Source: Burkholderiales bacterium (GTDB taxonomy: Bacteria > Pseudomonadota > Gammaproteobacteria > Burkholderiales > JAEUOS01). From it: a stretch of 59,564 nucleotides of DNA. The stretch spans positions 1-59,564 of the forward strand of contig JAEUOS010000143.1 of assembly GCA_016790695.1 (NCBI GenBank). Reading direction: 5' to 3'. Below the pieces are notes generated by a model. It was not told the origin of the DNA, did no database searches, and saw only the letters and a list, made by a program, of their open reading frames with translations. This document shows, in pieces, positions 16,061 to 23,627 of the stretch (position 1 is the stretch's first letter; the number at the start of each line of letters is the position of its first letter). The translations under genes were made by a program, and so were the position numbers.

Positions 16061-17443
16061 TCACCCGCCCGAGGCGGGTTCGAGGGTGGTGTCGATCGCC
16101 GTCAGCAGCGCCTCGTCGATCGCGCCGCCGGCGGCCGCGAGGCGCAGGCGATCCATCGCCAGCGCCACCCGCGCCCGCAGCAGTCCCAGTTCGGCCTGGG
16201 CCGCGTCGGCCTCGGCATTGAGCAGGTCGAGCGTGGTGCGATGGCCGACCGCGCGTCCCAGCCGCGTCGCGTCCAGGCGTGCCAGGCTCGCCTTGTGTGC
16301 CTCGGCGAGCGCGCCGAGGCGCGCGCGTCCGGCGTCGAGCGCCAGCCACGCCGCGCGGGCCTGTGCGGCAACCTGCTGGCGCGCGCGCCGCAGTTCCGCC
16401 TCGGCCTTCTCGACCAGGTGCAGCGCTTCGGCATGGCGCGCGCGGCGCACGCCGCCCAGGTCGAACGGCACGCTGATCTGCACCCCGACGAGGCCGCTGG
16501 TGGCGCCGGCCGTCGCGCTGCCGAAGTCGCCGCTGCCGGCAATGCGATCGCGCGCGAATTGCGCGACCAGGTCGACCGCGGTGCCCGCGCCGGCGGCCTG
16601 GCGCGCGGCTTCCTGCCGCGCTGCCTCGACGTCGGCGGCGCGCAGGCGCAGCAGCGGGCTGCCCGCGTCCGCCGCCGCGAGCGCGGCCGGCAGCGCCGGC
16701 AGATCGGCGAGCGGCACGGCCCGCACCGGCGCGGCCGCGGCCAGGCCGTCGGCATCGAGGCCGGTGATGTCGGCGAGCGCGGCGCGGCGGACCGCGATCT
16801 CGGTCTGCGCCGCAAGCACCTGCGCGCGCACCGCCTCGGCACGCGCCGCGGCCTCGTGCACGTCGGTCACCGGGACGTCGCCCAGCGCGAAGCGCTCGCG
16901 CGCCTGTTCCAGCGCGCGGTCGACTGCGGTGCGCTGGCGCGCCAGCACCCGCGCCGACTCGGCCGCGACCGCGAGGTCGAAGTAGGTCTCGGCGACGCGC
17001 AGGCCGAGCGCCTGGCGCGCCGCTTCGACCTCGCGCGTCGCCGCCTCCGCGCCGATCTCGAGGCGGCGCCCGGCGGCCTGGCGCTCGGCGCTGATCAGCG
17101 GATGGCGCGCGGTGAGCGCGAGGCGGCCGCTGGCACCGTGATTGACCGAGGTGTTGAACGAGACCCCGTTCGACTGCCCGAAGCCGGGCGCGGCGAAGCG
17201 CGCGCCGCTCGTCGCGGTTTCCGCGATGCCGATGCCGGCGGTCGCCGCCAGGGCCACCTCCGGACGCCACAGGCCGTCGGCCTGGGCGCGGCGCGTCTGC
17301 CCGGCCAGCCCGGCCGCGCGCGCCGCGCCGTACTCGTGGTCGGCCGCGAGCGCGGCACGCCACGCGCCGGCGAGGTCGAGCGCCGCCGCGCCCTCCCAGG
17401 CGAGTGTCAGCAGCACCGCCGCGATGCCGTTCCGCCAGCGCAT
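16061..17443 (-). CDS. TolC-family outer-membrane efflux channel
   Basis: A 460-aa outer-membrane efflux protein with a signal peptide (MRWRNGIAAVLLTLAWEGAAA) and two OEP repeats, each dominated by long Ala/Leu/Arg/Glu-rich coiled-coil helices (about 60-230 and 270-440), as in TolC/CzcC trimers. It should complete the tripartite pump formed with the RND permease and adaptor upstream in the same operon. The ATG comes 2 bp after the trxC stop, with AAGGTG inside the trxC end as ribosome site, so it is translationally coupled to thioredoxin 2, an unusual arrangement. Confidence 0.85.
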   Translation of the reverse strand: MRWRNGIAAVLLTLAWEGAAALDLAGAWRAALAADHEYGAARAAGLAGQTRRAQADGLWRPEVALAATAGIGIAETATSGARFAAPGFGQSNGVSFNTSVNHGASGRLALTARHPLISAERQAAGRRLEIGAEAATREVEAARQALGLRVAETYFDLAVAAESARVLARQRTAVDRALEQARERFALGDVPVTDVHEAAARAEAVRAQVLAAQTEIAVRRAALADITGLDADGLAAAAPVRAVPLADLPALPAALAAADAGSPLLRLRAADVEAARQEAARQAAGAGTAVDLVAQFARDRIAGSGDFGSATAGATSGLVGVQISVPFDLGGVRRARHAEALHLVEKAEAELRRARQQVAAQARAAWLALDAGRARLGALAEAHKASLARLDATRLGRAVGHRTTLDLLNAEADAAQAELGLLRARVALAMDRLRLAAAGGAIDEALLTAIDTTLEPASGG

Positions 17444-17445
17444 GG

Positions 17446-17877
17446 TCACACCTTGCGCGCGGCGTGGCCGCGGATCCAGCGCGACAGCTCGGCCGCCTGC
17501 ATCGCACCCGACACGCGCGCGGTTTCGCGCCCGTCCTCGAACAGGATCAGGGTCGGGATGCTGCGGATGCGGTGCCCGACGCTGGACTTGGGCGAGGTCT
17601 CGGTATCGACCTTGGCGAAGCGCACCAGCGGCATGTCGCGCGCGGCGGCGGCGAACTGCGGCGCCATCATCTTGCACGGGCCGCACCAGTCCGCCCAGAA
17701 GTCGACCACCACCGGGAGGTCGGTGCCCTCGAGGAACGCGGGCAGCGAGCCGTCGTCGAGCGCGACCGGTTCCGCGGCGAGCAGCGGCGCCTTGCAGCGC
17801 CCGCACACCGGCCCCTGGTCGAGGCGCTCGTCGGGGACCCGGTTGGTGCTGCCGCAGGCGGCGCAATGGAGGTGCAT
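17446..17877 (-). CDS. trxC: thioredoxin 2 (zinc-binding TrxC type)
   Basis: A 143-aa cytosolic protein. The N-terminus has two CXXC pairs (Cys5/Cys8 and Cys25/Cys28) that form the TrxC zinc finger; the thioredoxin fold carries active site WCGPCK (Cys65/Cys68) and the cis-Pro in SIPTLILF. It reduces disulfides and persulfides. trxC is usually a stand-alone oxidative-stress gene; here it lies inside an RND efflux operon between DUF2892 and the outer-membrane channel genes. That suggests it supplies reducing power for, or removes sulfur from, whatever this system handles. Confidence 0.92.
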   Translation of the reverse strand: MHLHCAACGSTNRVPDERLDQGPVCGRCKAPLLAAEPVALDDGSLPAFLEGTDLPVVVDFWADWCGPCKMMAPQFAAAARDMPLVRFAKVDTETSPKSSVGHRIRSIPTLILFEDGRETARVSGAMQAAELSRWIRGHAARKV

Positions 17878-17887
17878 GACCGCGCTC

Positions 17888-18097
17888 CTAGTTGCCGCCG
17901 GGGACGCCCAGCTTGCGCAGGATCGACTCCATCAGGCACCACCGGGTGAGCGCGCTCTGCAGCAGGTTGGCGCCGACGAAGGCGGTGAACGCGAGCCACC
18001 ACTGGCTGACGAACACCGGGCTGCCCGGGATGCCGAGGGCCAGCGAGCCCAGGATGAAGGTACCGGCGATGAGGCGGACGACTTGCCACGAGTTCAT
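17888..18097 (-). CDS. DUF2892 (YgaP-like) inner-membrane protein
   Basis: A 69-aa protein with two hydrophobic helices (about 5-23 and 31-50) and a Cys near the end of the second (LTRWCLMESILRKLG), typical of DUF2892 proteins that accompany rhodanese and sulfide-oxidation genes. AAGGAG stands 7 nt before the ATG at 18097. A second ATG at 18103 overlaps the RND permease stop (ATGA) but is too close to that ribosome site. It lies between the RND permease and trxC genes in the same transcript. Confidence 0.82.
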   Translation of the reverse strand: MNSWQVVRLIAGTFILGSLALGIPGSPVFVSQWWLAFTAFVGANLLQSALTRWCLMESILRKLGVPGGN

Positions 18098-18099
18098 GG

Positions 18100-21000
18100 T
18101 CATGCTCCTTTCGGGATGGGCGCGGGCGCCGGCTGGCGGCCGCGATAGGCGACGAAGTACAGCAGCGGAATCACCACCAGGGTGAGGACGGTGGAGACGA
18201 GGATGCCGAAGATCAGCGAGATCGCGAGCCCGTTGAAGATCGGGTCGTCGAGGATGAAGAACGCGCCCAGCATCGCCGAGAACCCGGTGAGCAGGATCGG
18301 CTGCGCGCGCGTGATCGCCGAGCGCGGGATCGCCTCCGCGAGCGGCACGCCCGCGGCCAGCTCGAGGTTGATGAAGTCGACCAGCAGGATCGAATTGCGC
18401 ACGATGATGCCGGCCAGCGCGATCATGCCGATCATCGAGGTGGCGGTGAACTGCGCGCCCAGGAGCGCGTGGCCGGGCATGACGCCGACGATGGTCAGCG
18501 GGATCGGCGCCATGATGATCAGCGGCGTCAGGTAGGAGCCGAACTGCGCGACCACCAGGAGGTAGATCAGCACGAGGCCGACCGCATAGGCCGCGCCCAT
18601 GTCGCGGAAGGTCTCGTAGGTGATCTGCCACTCGCCGTCCCACTTGAGGCTGTAGCCGCGATACGGGTCGTCGGGCTGGCCGATGAAGGTCTCGCCGAGC
18701 GTGCCGCCGCCCGGCACCGGAATCGCCGCGATCGCCTTGCGCATCGCGAACATCCCGTACAGCGGGCTGTCCTGCGCGCCGGCCATGTCGCCGACCACGA
18801 GCGACACCGGCAGCAGGTCCTTGCGATAGGCCGGCTGCTCGCGCAGCGTGTCGCTCACGCGCACCAGCTCGCGGATCGGCACCAGGGCGCCGCCGGCGCT
18901 GCGGACCGTCAGGCGCAGCAGCGTGTCGATCTCGCCGTGGGTCTCCGCGGGGAGCTGCAGGACGAGCGGCGCCGGATACTTGGCGGCATCGTGCAGGTAC
19001 GCGCCCGCGGCGCCGCCGAGCCCGGCGGCGAGCGTGGCGGCGATCGCCTGCTGCGGAATGCCCAGGAGCGCGGCCTTGCGCCGGTCGATCAGCAGCAGCT
19101 TCTTCGGCGCCGCCGCGATGCTGCTGTCGTCGACGTCGACCACCCCGGCGGTCGCGGCGAAGACCGCGCGCACCGCCTGCGCCAGCGCGCGCCGGCCCTC
19201 GGCCTCCGGCCCGTAGATCTCGGCCACGATCGGCGCCTGCACCGGCGGTCCCGGCGGCACTTCGACCACCTTGACGTTGGCGCCGTGGCGCTGGCCGATC
19301 GCGGCCAGCGCGGGGCGCACGCGGGTGGCGATCGCATGGCTCTGCGCGCTGCGGTGCTGCTTGTCGACCAGGTTGACCTGCAGGTCGCCGAACTCGCCGC
19401 CCGCGCGCAGGTAGTACTGGCGCACCAGGCCGTTGAAGTTGATCGGCGCCGCCGTGCCGGCGTACGCCTGGTAGTCGGTGACCTCGGGCACCGCGGCCAG
19501 GTGCGCCCCCAGTTCGCGCAGCACGGCGGCGGTGCGCTCGACCGGCGTGCCGGCGGGCATGTCGACGATGACCTGGAATTCCGACTTGTTGTCGAACGGC
19601 AGCATCTTGAGCAGCACCAGGCCGGCGGCCGGCAGCGCCACCGAGACGACGATGGCAAGCGCGACGCCGGCGCCGAGCAGCAGCCGGTTGCGGCCGCCGC
19701 GCCGCTCGTCGAGGAGGGGGCGGAACACGCGCCCGAACAGCGGCGCCAGGCGCCCGGCGAGTCCCGTCGGCGCCGCGCCGTGCGTGCCGCCGGGCGCCGC
19801 GGGCACCGGCTTGATCCACAGCCGCGCCAGCCACGGCGTCACCGCGAAGGCGATCGCGAGCGACAGCAGCATGCCCATGCTGGCATTGATCGGGATCGGG
19901 GCCATGTACGGCCCCATCAGGCCGGAGACGAAGGCCATCGGCAGCAGCGCCGCCAGGACCGTCAGCGTCGCGAGGATCGTCGGGCCGCCGACCTCGTCGA
20001 CCGCCGCGGGGATGATCTCGGTCAGCGGCCGGCCCGGATGGAGGTGCTGGTGGCGGTGGATGTTCTCCACCACGACGATGGCATCGTCGACCAGGATGCC
20101 GATCGAGAAGATGAGCGCGAACAGCGACACCCGGTTGAGCGTGAAGCCCCAGGCCCAGGAGGCGAACAGGGTCACCGTCAGGGTCAGGACCACCGCGAGG
20201 CCGACGATCGCGGCCTCGCGCCGGCCGAGCGCGATGAACACCAGCGCGACCACCGACGCGGTCGCGAAGAGCAGTTTCTGGATCAGCTTCTGCGCCTTGT
20301 CGTTCGCGGTGGCGCCGTAGTTGCGGGTGACCGCGACCTCGACCTCGCGCGGGATCACCACGTTCTTGAGCGCCTCGACGCGCGCGAGCACCGCCTCGGC
20401 GACCTCGATCGCGTTCTCGCCGGGCTTCTTGGTCACCGCCACGGTGACCGCCGGGAACTCGCCGCCGTCCTTGCCGGCGATGCCGTGCCAGACGCTGCGC
20501 ACGGCCGGCGGCGGCCCGTCGCGCACCTGCGCCACGTCCGCCAGGAACACCGGCTTGGCGCCGCGCACCCCGACCACCAGCTCGCCGATGTCGCGGGCGT
20601 CGCGCAGGAACGGGCCCGCCTCGACCGCGACCGTGCGGTTGCCGGCGACGAGCTCGCCCACCGGCATGCCCTGGTTGGCGCCCGCCAGCGCGCCGCGCAG
20701 GTCGGCGACGGTGATGCCGTGGGACGCCATCCGCGCCGGGTCCATCTCGATCATGACGGCCCGCCCGGGGCCGCCGATGGTGCTCACCTCGCGGGTGCCG
20801 GCGACGCGCTTGATGTCGGCTTCGATGCTGTGGGCGACCCGCTCGAGCGCGAACGGGCCGGTCGCTTCGGCGCGCGAGTACAGGGTCAGGGTGACGATCG
20901 GCACGTCGTCGATGCCCTTGGGCTTGATCAGCGGCTCGCCCACGCCGAGGCCGCGCGGCAGCCAGTCGGCGTTGGCGCGCACCGTGTCGTGCAGCCGCAC

Positions 21001-21342
21001 CAGCGCCTCGGTGCGCGGGACGCCCACCTTGAACTGCACGGTGATCACCGCCAGCCCGGGGCGCGAGACCGACATCACGTGCTCGATGCCCGCGATCTGC
21101 GCGAGCACCTGCTCGGCCGGCCCCGCCACCATCTGCTCGACATCGGCCACCGCCGCGCCGGGGAACGGGATCAGCACGTTGGCCATGGTGACGTTGATCT
21201 GCGGCTCCTCCTCGCGCGGCGTGACGGCCACCGCGAAGACGCCGAGCAGGAAGGCCACCAGCGCCAGCAGGGGGGTGATCGATGCCGCCTGGAAATGGGC
21301 GGCGATGCGACCGGAGATGCCAAGGGGGCGGGACATGGCCAT
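18100..21342 (-). CDS. RND-superfamily efflux permease
   Basis: A 1080-aa inner-membrane pump with the full RND layout: TM1, a large periplasmic loop (about 45-350), TM2-6, a second loop and TM8-12. The proton-relay helix TM4 contains 'GILVDDAIVVVENIHRH' with the paired Asp. The N-terminus has the REEEPQI motif common in the hydrophobe/amphiphile-related group rather than the CzcA metal group. AGGAACC precedes the ATG at 21342, only 5 bp after the adaptor stop. Genes for a periplasmic adaptor and a TolC-type channel sit in the same operon. With a sulfide oxidoreductase, thioredoxin and rhodanese alongside, a sulfur compound or thiol adduct is a possible substrate; this is inference. Confidence 0.9.
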   Translation of the reverse strand: MAMSRPLGISGRIAAHFQAASITPLLALVAFLLGVFAVAVTPREEEPQINVTMANVLIPFPGAAVADVEQMVAGPAEQVLAQIAGIEHVMSVSRPGLAVITVQFKVGVPRTEALVRLHDTVRANADWLPRGLGVGEPLIKPKGIDDVPIVTLTLYSRAEATGPFALERVAHSIEADIKRVAGTREVSTIGGPGRAVMIEMDPARMASHGITVADLRGALAGANQGMPVGELVAGNRTVAVEAGPFLRDARDIGELVVGVRGAKPVFLADVAQVRDGPPPAVRSVWHGIAGKDGGEFPAVTVAVTKKPGENAIEVAEAVLARVEALKNVVIPREVEVAVTRNYGATANDKAQKLIQKLLFATASVVALVFIALGRREAAIVGLAVVLTLTVTLFASWAWGFTLNRVSLFALIFSIGILVDDAIVVVENIHRHQHLHPGRPLTEIIPAAVDEVGGPTILATLTVLAALLPMAFVSGLMGPYMAPIPINASMGMLLSLAIAFAVTPWLARLWIKPVPAAPGGTHGAAPTGLAGRLAPLFGRVFRPLLDERRGGRNRLLLGAGVALAIVVSVALPAAGLVLLKMLPFDNKSEFQVIVDMPAGTPVERTAAVLRELGAHLAAVPEVTDYQAYAGTAAPINFNGLVRQYYLRAGGEFGDLQVNLVDKQHRSAQSHAIATRVRPALAAIGQRHGANVKVVEVPPGPPVQAPIVAEIYGPEAEGRRALAQAVRAVFAATAGVVDVDDSSIAAAPKKLLLIDRRKAALLGIPQQAIAATLAAGLGGAAGAYLHDAAKYPAPLVLQLPAETHGEIDTLLRLTVRSAGGALVPIRELVRVSDTLREQPAYRKDLLPVSLVVGDMAGAQDSPLYGMFAMRKAIAAIPVPGGGTLGETFIGQPDDPYRGYSLKWDGEWQITYETFRDMGAAYAVGLVLIYLLVVAQFGSYLTPLIIMAPIPLTIVGVMPGHALLGAQFTATSMIGMIALAGIIVRNSILLVDFINLELAAGVPLAEAIPRSAITRAQPILLTGFSAMLGAFFILDDPIFNGLAISLIFGILVSTVLTLVVIPLLYFVAYRGRQPAPAPIPKGA

Positions 21343-21347
21343 GGTTC

Positions 21348-22409
21348 CTAGCGCGCCCGGGCCGCCGCCTGCGGGTCGGTCACCACGCGCTCGCCGGCGG
21401 CGACGCCGGCGAGGATCTCGACATTCGCGCCGTGCTCGCGCCCGAGGCGGACCTGGCGCAGCAGCGGCTTGCCCGCGGGGTCGAGCACGTAGACCGCGGT
21501 CAGCTCCGCGCGGCGGACGATGCTCTTCGCGGGAACGCTCAGGCGCGCCTCGCCGGCGCCAGCCAGCGGCAGCCAGGCGCGCGCGAACATGCCGGGCGCC
21601 GCCGGCACGCCGGCCGGCAGGTCGAAGCGCACCGGCACGGTGTGGGTGGCCGGGTCGGCCGCGGGCAGGACGGTGACGCGCGCGGGCACCTGCGCGGCGC
21701 GCTCCGCCGGCAGCCCCGGGATCTCCAGGCGCGACGCCCGCGCCGCTTCGCTGCCGCCGAGCCGGGCCGCCACGCCCTGCGGCACCGGCGCGGTCACGCG
21801 CAGGGCGCCGGGATCGTACAGGGTCATCAGCGCGCGCCCGGGCATGGCCATGTCGCCCTGCACGACGGCGACCTCGGCGATCACGCCGGCGTACGGCGCG
21901 GTCAGCACGTAGAAGCCGGACTGGGTGCGCGCGGCGCCGGCCTGCGCCAGCTGCGCCGACACCTGCGCCTCGGTGGCCTTGAACTGCGCCTCGGCGCGCT
22001 CGACCGCGGCCTGGCTGATGTATTGCTTGGCGAACAGCGCACGCTGACGCTCGAGCTCGCGGGTGGCGACCTCCAGCTCGGCGCGCGCCGCCCGCACCTG
22101 GGCATCGCCGGCGGCCGCCGTCTGCAGGGCGGCACGCGCATCCAAGCGCGCGAGCACCTGCCCGGCCTTGACGGCGTCGCCGGCCTTGACCGTGAGCGCC
22201 ACCACCGCGCCCGGCACCTGGGCGGCGATCACGGTCTGGCGCACCGCCTCGACCACGCCGTCGTAGGCGACGGCCTCGCCGCCGGCAGCCGCGCTCACCA
22301 CCACGCTGGGAAGCGCGGGCGGCGCCGCGCCGAACGCCGCCGCCTGCCACAGCGCGGCCGCCAGCCAGGCACCGCGCCGCCAGGCCCGTCGACTTCCGAA
22401 ATGATCCAT
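21348..22409 (-). CDS. RND efflux periplasmic adaptor (membrane fusion protein)
   Basis: A 353-aa HlyD/AcrA-type adaptor. Order: signal peptide (about 10-29), beta-barrel/lipoyl half (VIAAQVPGAVVALTVKAGDAVKAG), an alpha-hairpin of coiled coil (about 95-155), the second lipoyl half (YVLTAPYAGVIAEVAVVQGD), then beta-barrel and membrane-proximal domains. It bridges the RND permease and the outer-membrane channel. It is the first gene of the nine-gene leftward operon; its start lies about 75 bp from the -10 of a strong predicted promoter under ArsR-type control. Confidence 0.9.
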   Translation of the reverse strand: MDHFGSRRAWRRGAWLAAALWQAAAFGAAPPALPSVVVSAAAGGEAVAYDGVVEAVRQTVIAAQVPGAVVALTVKAGDAVKAGQVLARLDARAALQTAAAGDAQVRAARAELEVATRELERQRALFAKQYISQAAVERAEAQFKATEAQVSAQLAQAGAARTQSGFYVLTAPYAGVIAEVAVVQGDMAMPGRALMTLYDPGALRVTAPVPQGVAARLGGSEAARASRLEIPGLPAERAAQVPARVTVLPAADPATHTVPVRFDLPAGVPAAPGMFARAWLPLAGAGEARLSVPAKSIVRRAELTAVYVLDPAGKPLLRQVRLGREHGANVEILAGVAAGERVVTDPQAAARAR

Positions 22410-22461
22410 GCGCCTGTGTCTCCGTGGGTTCGGTCCGCGCGCGACAGCCCGATCGGCGCGC

Positions 22462-22489
22462 TGGACAATTCGAGGTTATGTGCTATTAT
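22462..22489 (+). promoter_or_regulatory. rightward promoter of the ArsR-type regulator
   Basis: TGGACA (22462-22467), 16-bp spacer, TATTAT (22484-22489). The predicted start falls inside the operator palindrome 22488-22507, so the regulator would repress itself. Confidence 0.5.
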
Positions 22490-22513
22490 TTGCGCAATCA
22501 CGCAAATAGTCAA
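22485..22513 (-). promoter_or_regulatory. leftward promoter of the sulfur/RND operon
   Basis: Read on the minus strand: -35 TTGACT (22513-22508), 17-bp spacer, -10 AATAAT (22490-22485). This is the closest match to the sigma70 consensus in the window. The spacer is occupied by the palindrome ATTTGCG-N6-CGCAAAT, so repressor binding would block the promoter directly. Confidence 0.7.
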
Positions 22514-22528
22514 GTACGTAATTGACTA
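22488..22528. promoter_or_regulatory. two adjacent operator palindromes for the ArsR-type repressor
   Basis: Two perfect inverted repeats share one base: ATTTGCG-N6-CGCAAAT (22488-22507) and TAGTCAA-N8-TTGACTA (22507-22528). Both have 7-bp arms. The first lies between -35 and -10 of the leftward promoter and over the start of the rightward one. ArsR-family dimers bind such AT-rich imperfect or perfect 12-2-12-like sites. Only the first may be the true site; the second may bind another factor. Confidence 0.6.
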
Positions 22529-22553
22529 ATTTTTCTTGCCAAGGAGCATCCGG

Positions 22554-22952
22554 ATGGGCATCATCGCGGCTCGTCGCAACCCCTCTTGTCCCGGAATGGA
22601 AGGACTGTCGAACGACGCCCTCGCCCACGTCGCCGCGTATTTCCAGGCGCTCTCGGAGCCGACGCGGCTGAAGATCCTCAACCTGCTGCGCACCGGCGAG
22701 CGCAACGTCGGCGAGATCGCCGAGGCCACCGGCACCACCGCCGCCAACGTGTCGCGCCACCTGACGCTGCTCACCAAGCACGGCCTGGTGGCGCGCGAAG
22801 GGCGCGGCACCAGCGTCTATTACCGCATCGCCGACGATTCGGTCTACGCGCTGTGCGACCTGGTGTGCGGCAGCATCGCGCGGCAGTTCGAGAAGAGCGC
22901 GCGCGCCCATCAGGGCTTCGTGCGCGCCGCGCGCCCCGCGGCGCGCCGCTGA
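22554..22952 (+). CDS. ArsR-family winged-helix repressor of the sulfur/RND operon
   Basis: A 132-aa regulator: dimerisation helices at about 20-45, recognition helix GTTAANVSRHLTLLTKHGLV (60-79) and wing AREGRGTSVYYRIAD. Cysteines are Cys12 (NPSCPG), Cys101 and Cys105 (ALCDLVC). The ELCVCDL arsenite site is absent. Persulfide sensors of this family (BigR, SqrR) use one Cys in alpha-2 and one in alpha-5; here only alpha-5 cysteines and one N-terminal Cys exist, so a disulfide or tetrasulfide pairing would need Cys12. AAGGAG lies 7 nt before the ATG. It is divergent from the operon with dense operators between, so it very likely controls it. Confidence 0.88.
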   Translation: MGIIAARRNPSCPGMEGLSNDALAHVAAYFQALSEPTRLKILNLLRTGERNVGEIAEATGTTAANVSRHLTLLTKHGLVAREGRGTSVYYRIADDSVYALCDLVCGSIARQFEKSARAHQGFVRAARPAARR

Positions 22953-22975
22953 CCGTCCCGGCGGGGGTCGTGCCG

Positions 22976-23599
22976 ATGGCCCCGGTTCCGGACTGGCTCA
23001 GCGTCGTCGCCGCACTCGCGCTCCTGGGCGCGCGCCATCTCTGGACGCTCCTGCACAGCGCGGAGCTCAAGGCGTCGACCGCGCTGCGCGAAGCCTGGGT
23101 GCGGCGGGTGCTGGCGCAGCCCGGCGCGGAGATCCTGGCGGTGCAGACCGTGCGCAATTCGATCATGGCCTCGACGCTGATGGCCACCACCGCGGCGCTG
23201 GCGCTGATGGGGCTGATCACGATCGGCCATTCCCAGATGCGCGCGCTGGCGGCCCTGCCGGCGGGCGACGCGGTCGCCCGTTTCCTGAGCACCCCGGAGA
23301 TCCGCCTGATCCTGCCGCTCGGACTGCTGGCGGCCTGCATCGTGCTCTTCTCCGGCGCCGTCCGCCTGTACCACCGCGTGAGTTATTCTCTGGGCCTGCC
23401 GAAGGGCGCCAGCGAACTGCACGCGCAGGCCGAGCAGGCCGCGCTGGCCGAGATCGCGCGCGCCGCGCGCCTGTATCGCCACGGCTGGCGCGCCTTCTAC
23501 GCCGCCATCGCGACGGGGGCGTGGCTGGTGTCGGGCGCGGTCATGCTGATCACCACGGTGGTGATCGTCGCGATCGACATCGCGGCGCGCATCGAGTAG
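22976..23599 (+). CDS. DUF599-family membrane protein
   Basis: A 207-aa protein with about four transmembrane helices (about 6-25, 70-92, 112-135 and 180-203) and the DUF599 pattern in which a large cytoplasmic loop after TM1 starts with the sequence 'REAWVRRVLAQPGAEILAVQTVRNSIMASTLMA'. Function is unknown. The ATG at 22976 follows a G-rich stretch; a GTG two codons upstream is possible. It lies 23 bp after the ArsR-family gene on the same strand and may be read from the same promoter. Confidence 0.78.
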   Translation: MAPVPDWLSVVAALALLGARHLWTLLHSAELKASTALREAWVRRVLAQPGAEILAVQTVRNSIMASTLMATTAALALMGLITIGHSQMRALAALPAGDAVARFLSTPEIRLILPLGLLAACIVLFSGAVRLYHRVSYSLGLPKGASELHAQAEQAALAEIARAARLYRHGWRAFYAAIATGAWLVSGAVMLITTVVIVAIDIAARIE

Positions 23600-23627
23600 G
23601 CGCCGCCGGCAACAACGAGGAGCGTTC

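Noticed and set aside
18469..21351. A 960-codon open frame on the plus strand opposite the RND permease
   Set aside because: It is the antisense of a well-conserved RND gene; composition is Arg/His/Gly-rich with no domain, as expected of shadow frames at this GC content.
22554..22952. Naming the regulator bigR or sqrR
   Set aside because: The alpha-2 cysteine that defines those persulfide sensors is absent, so the name would claim more than the sequence shows.
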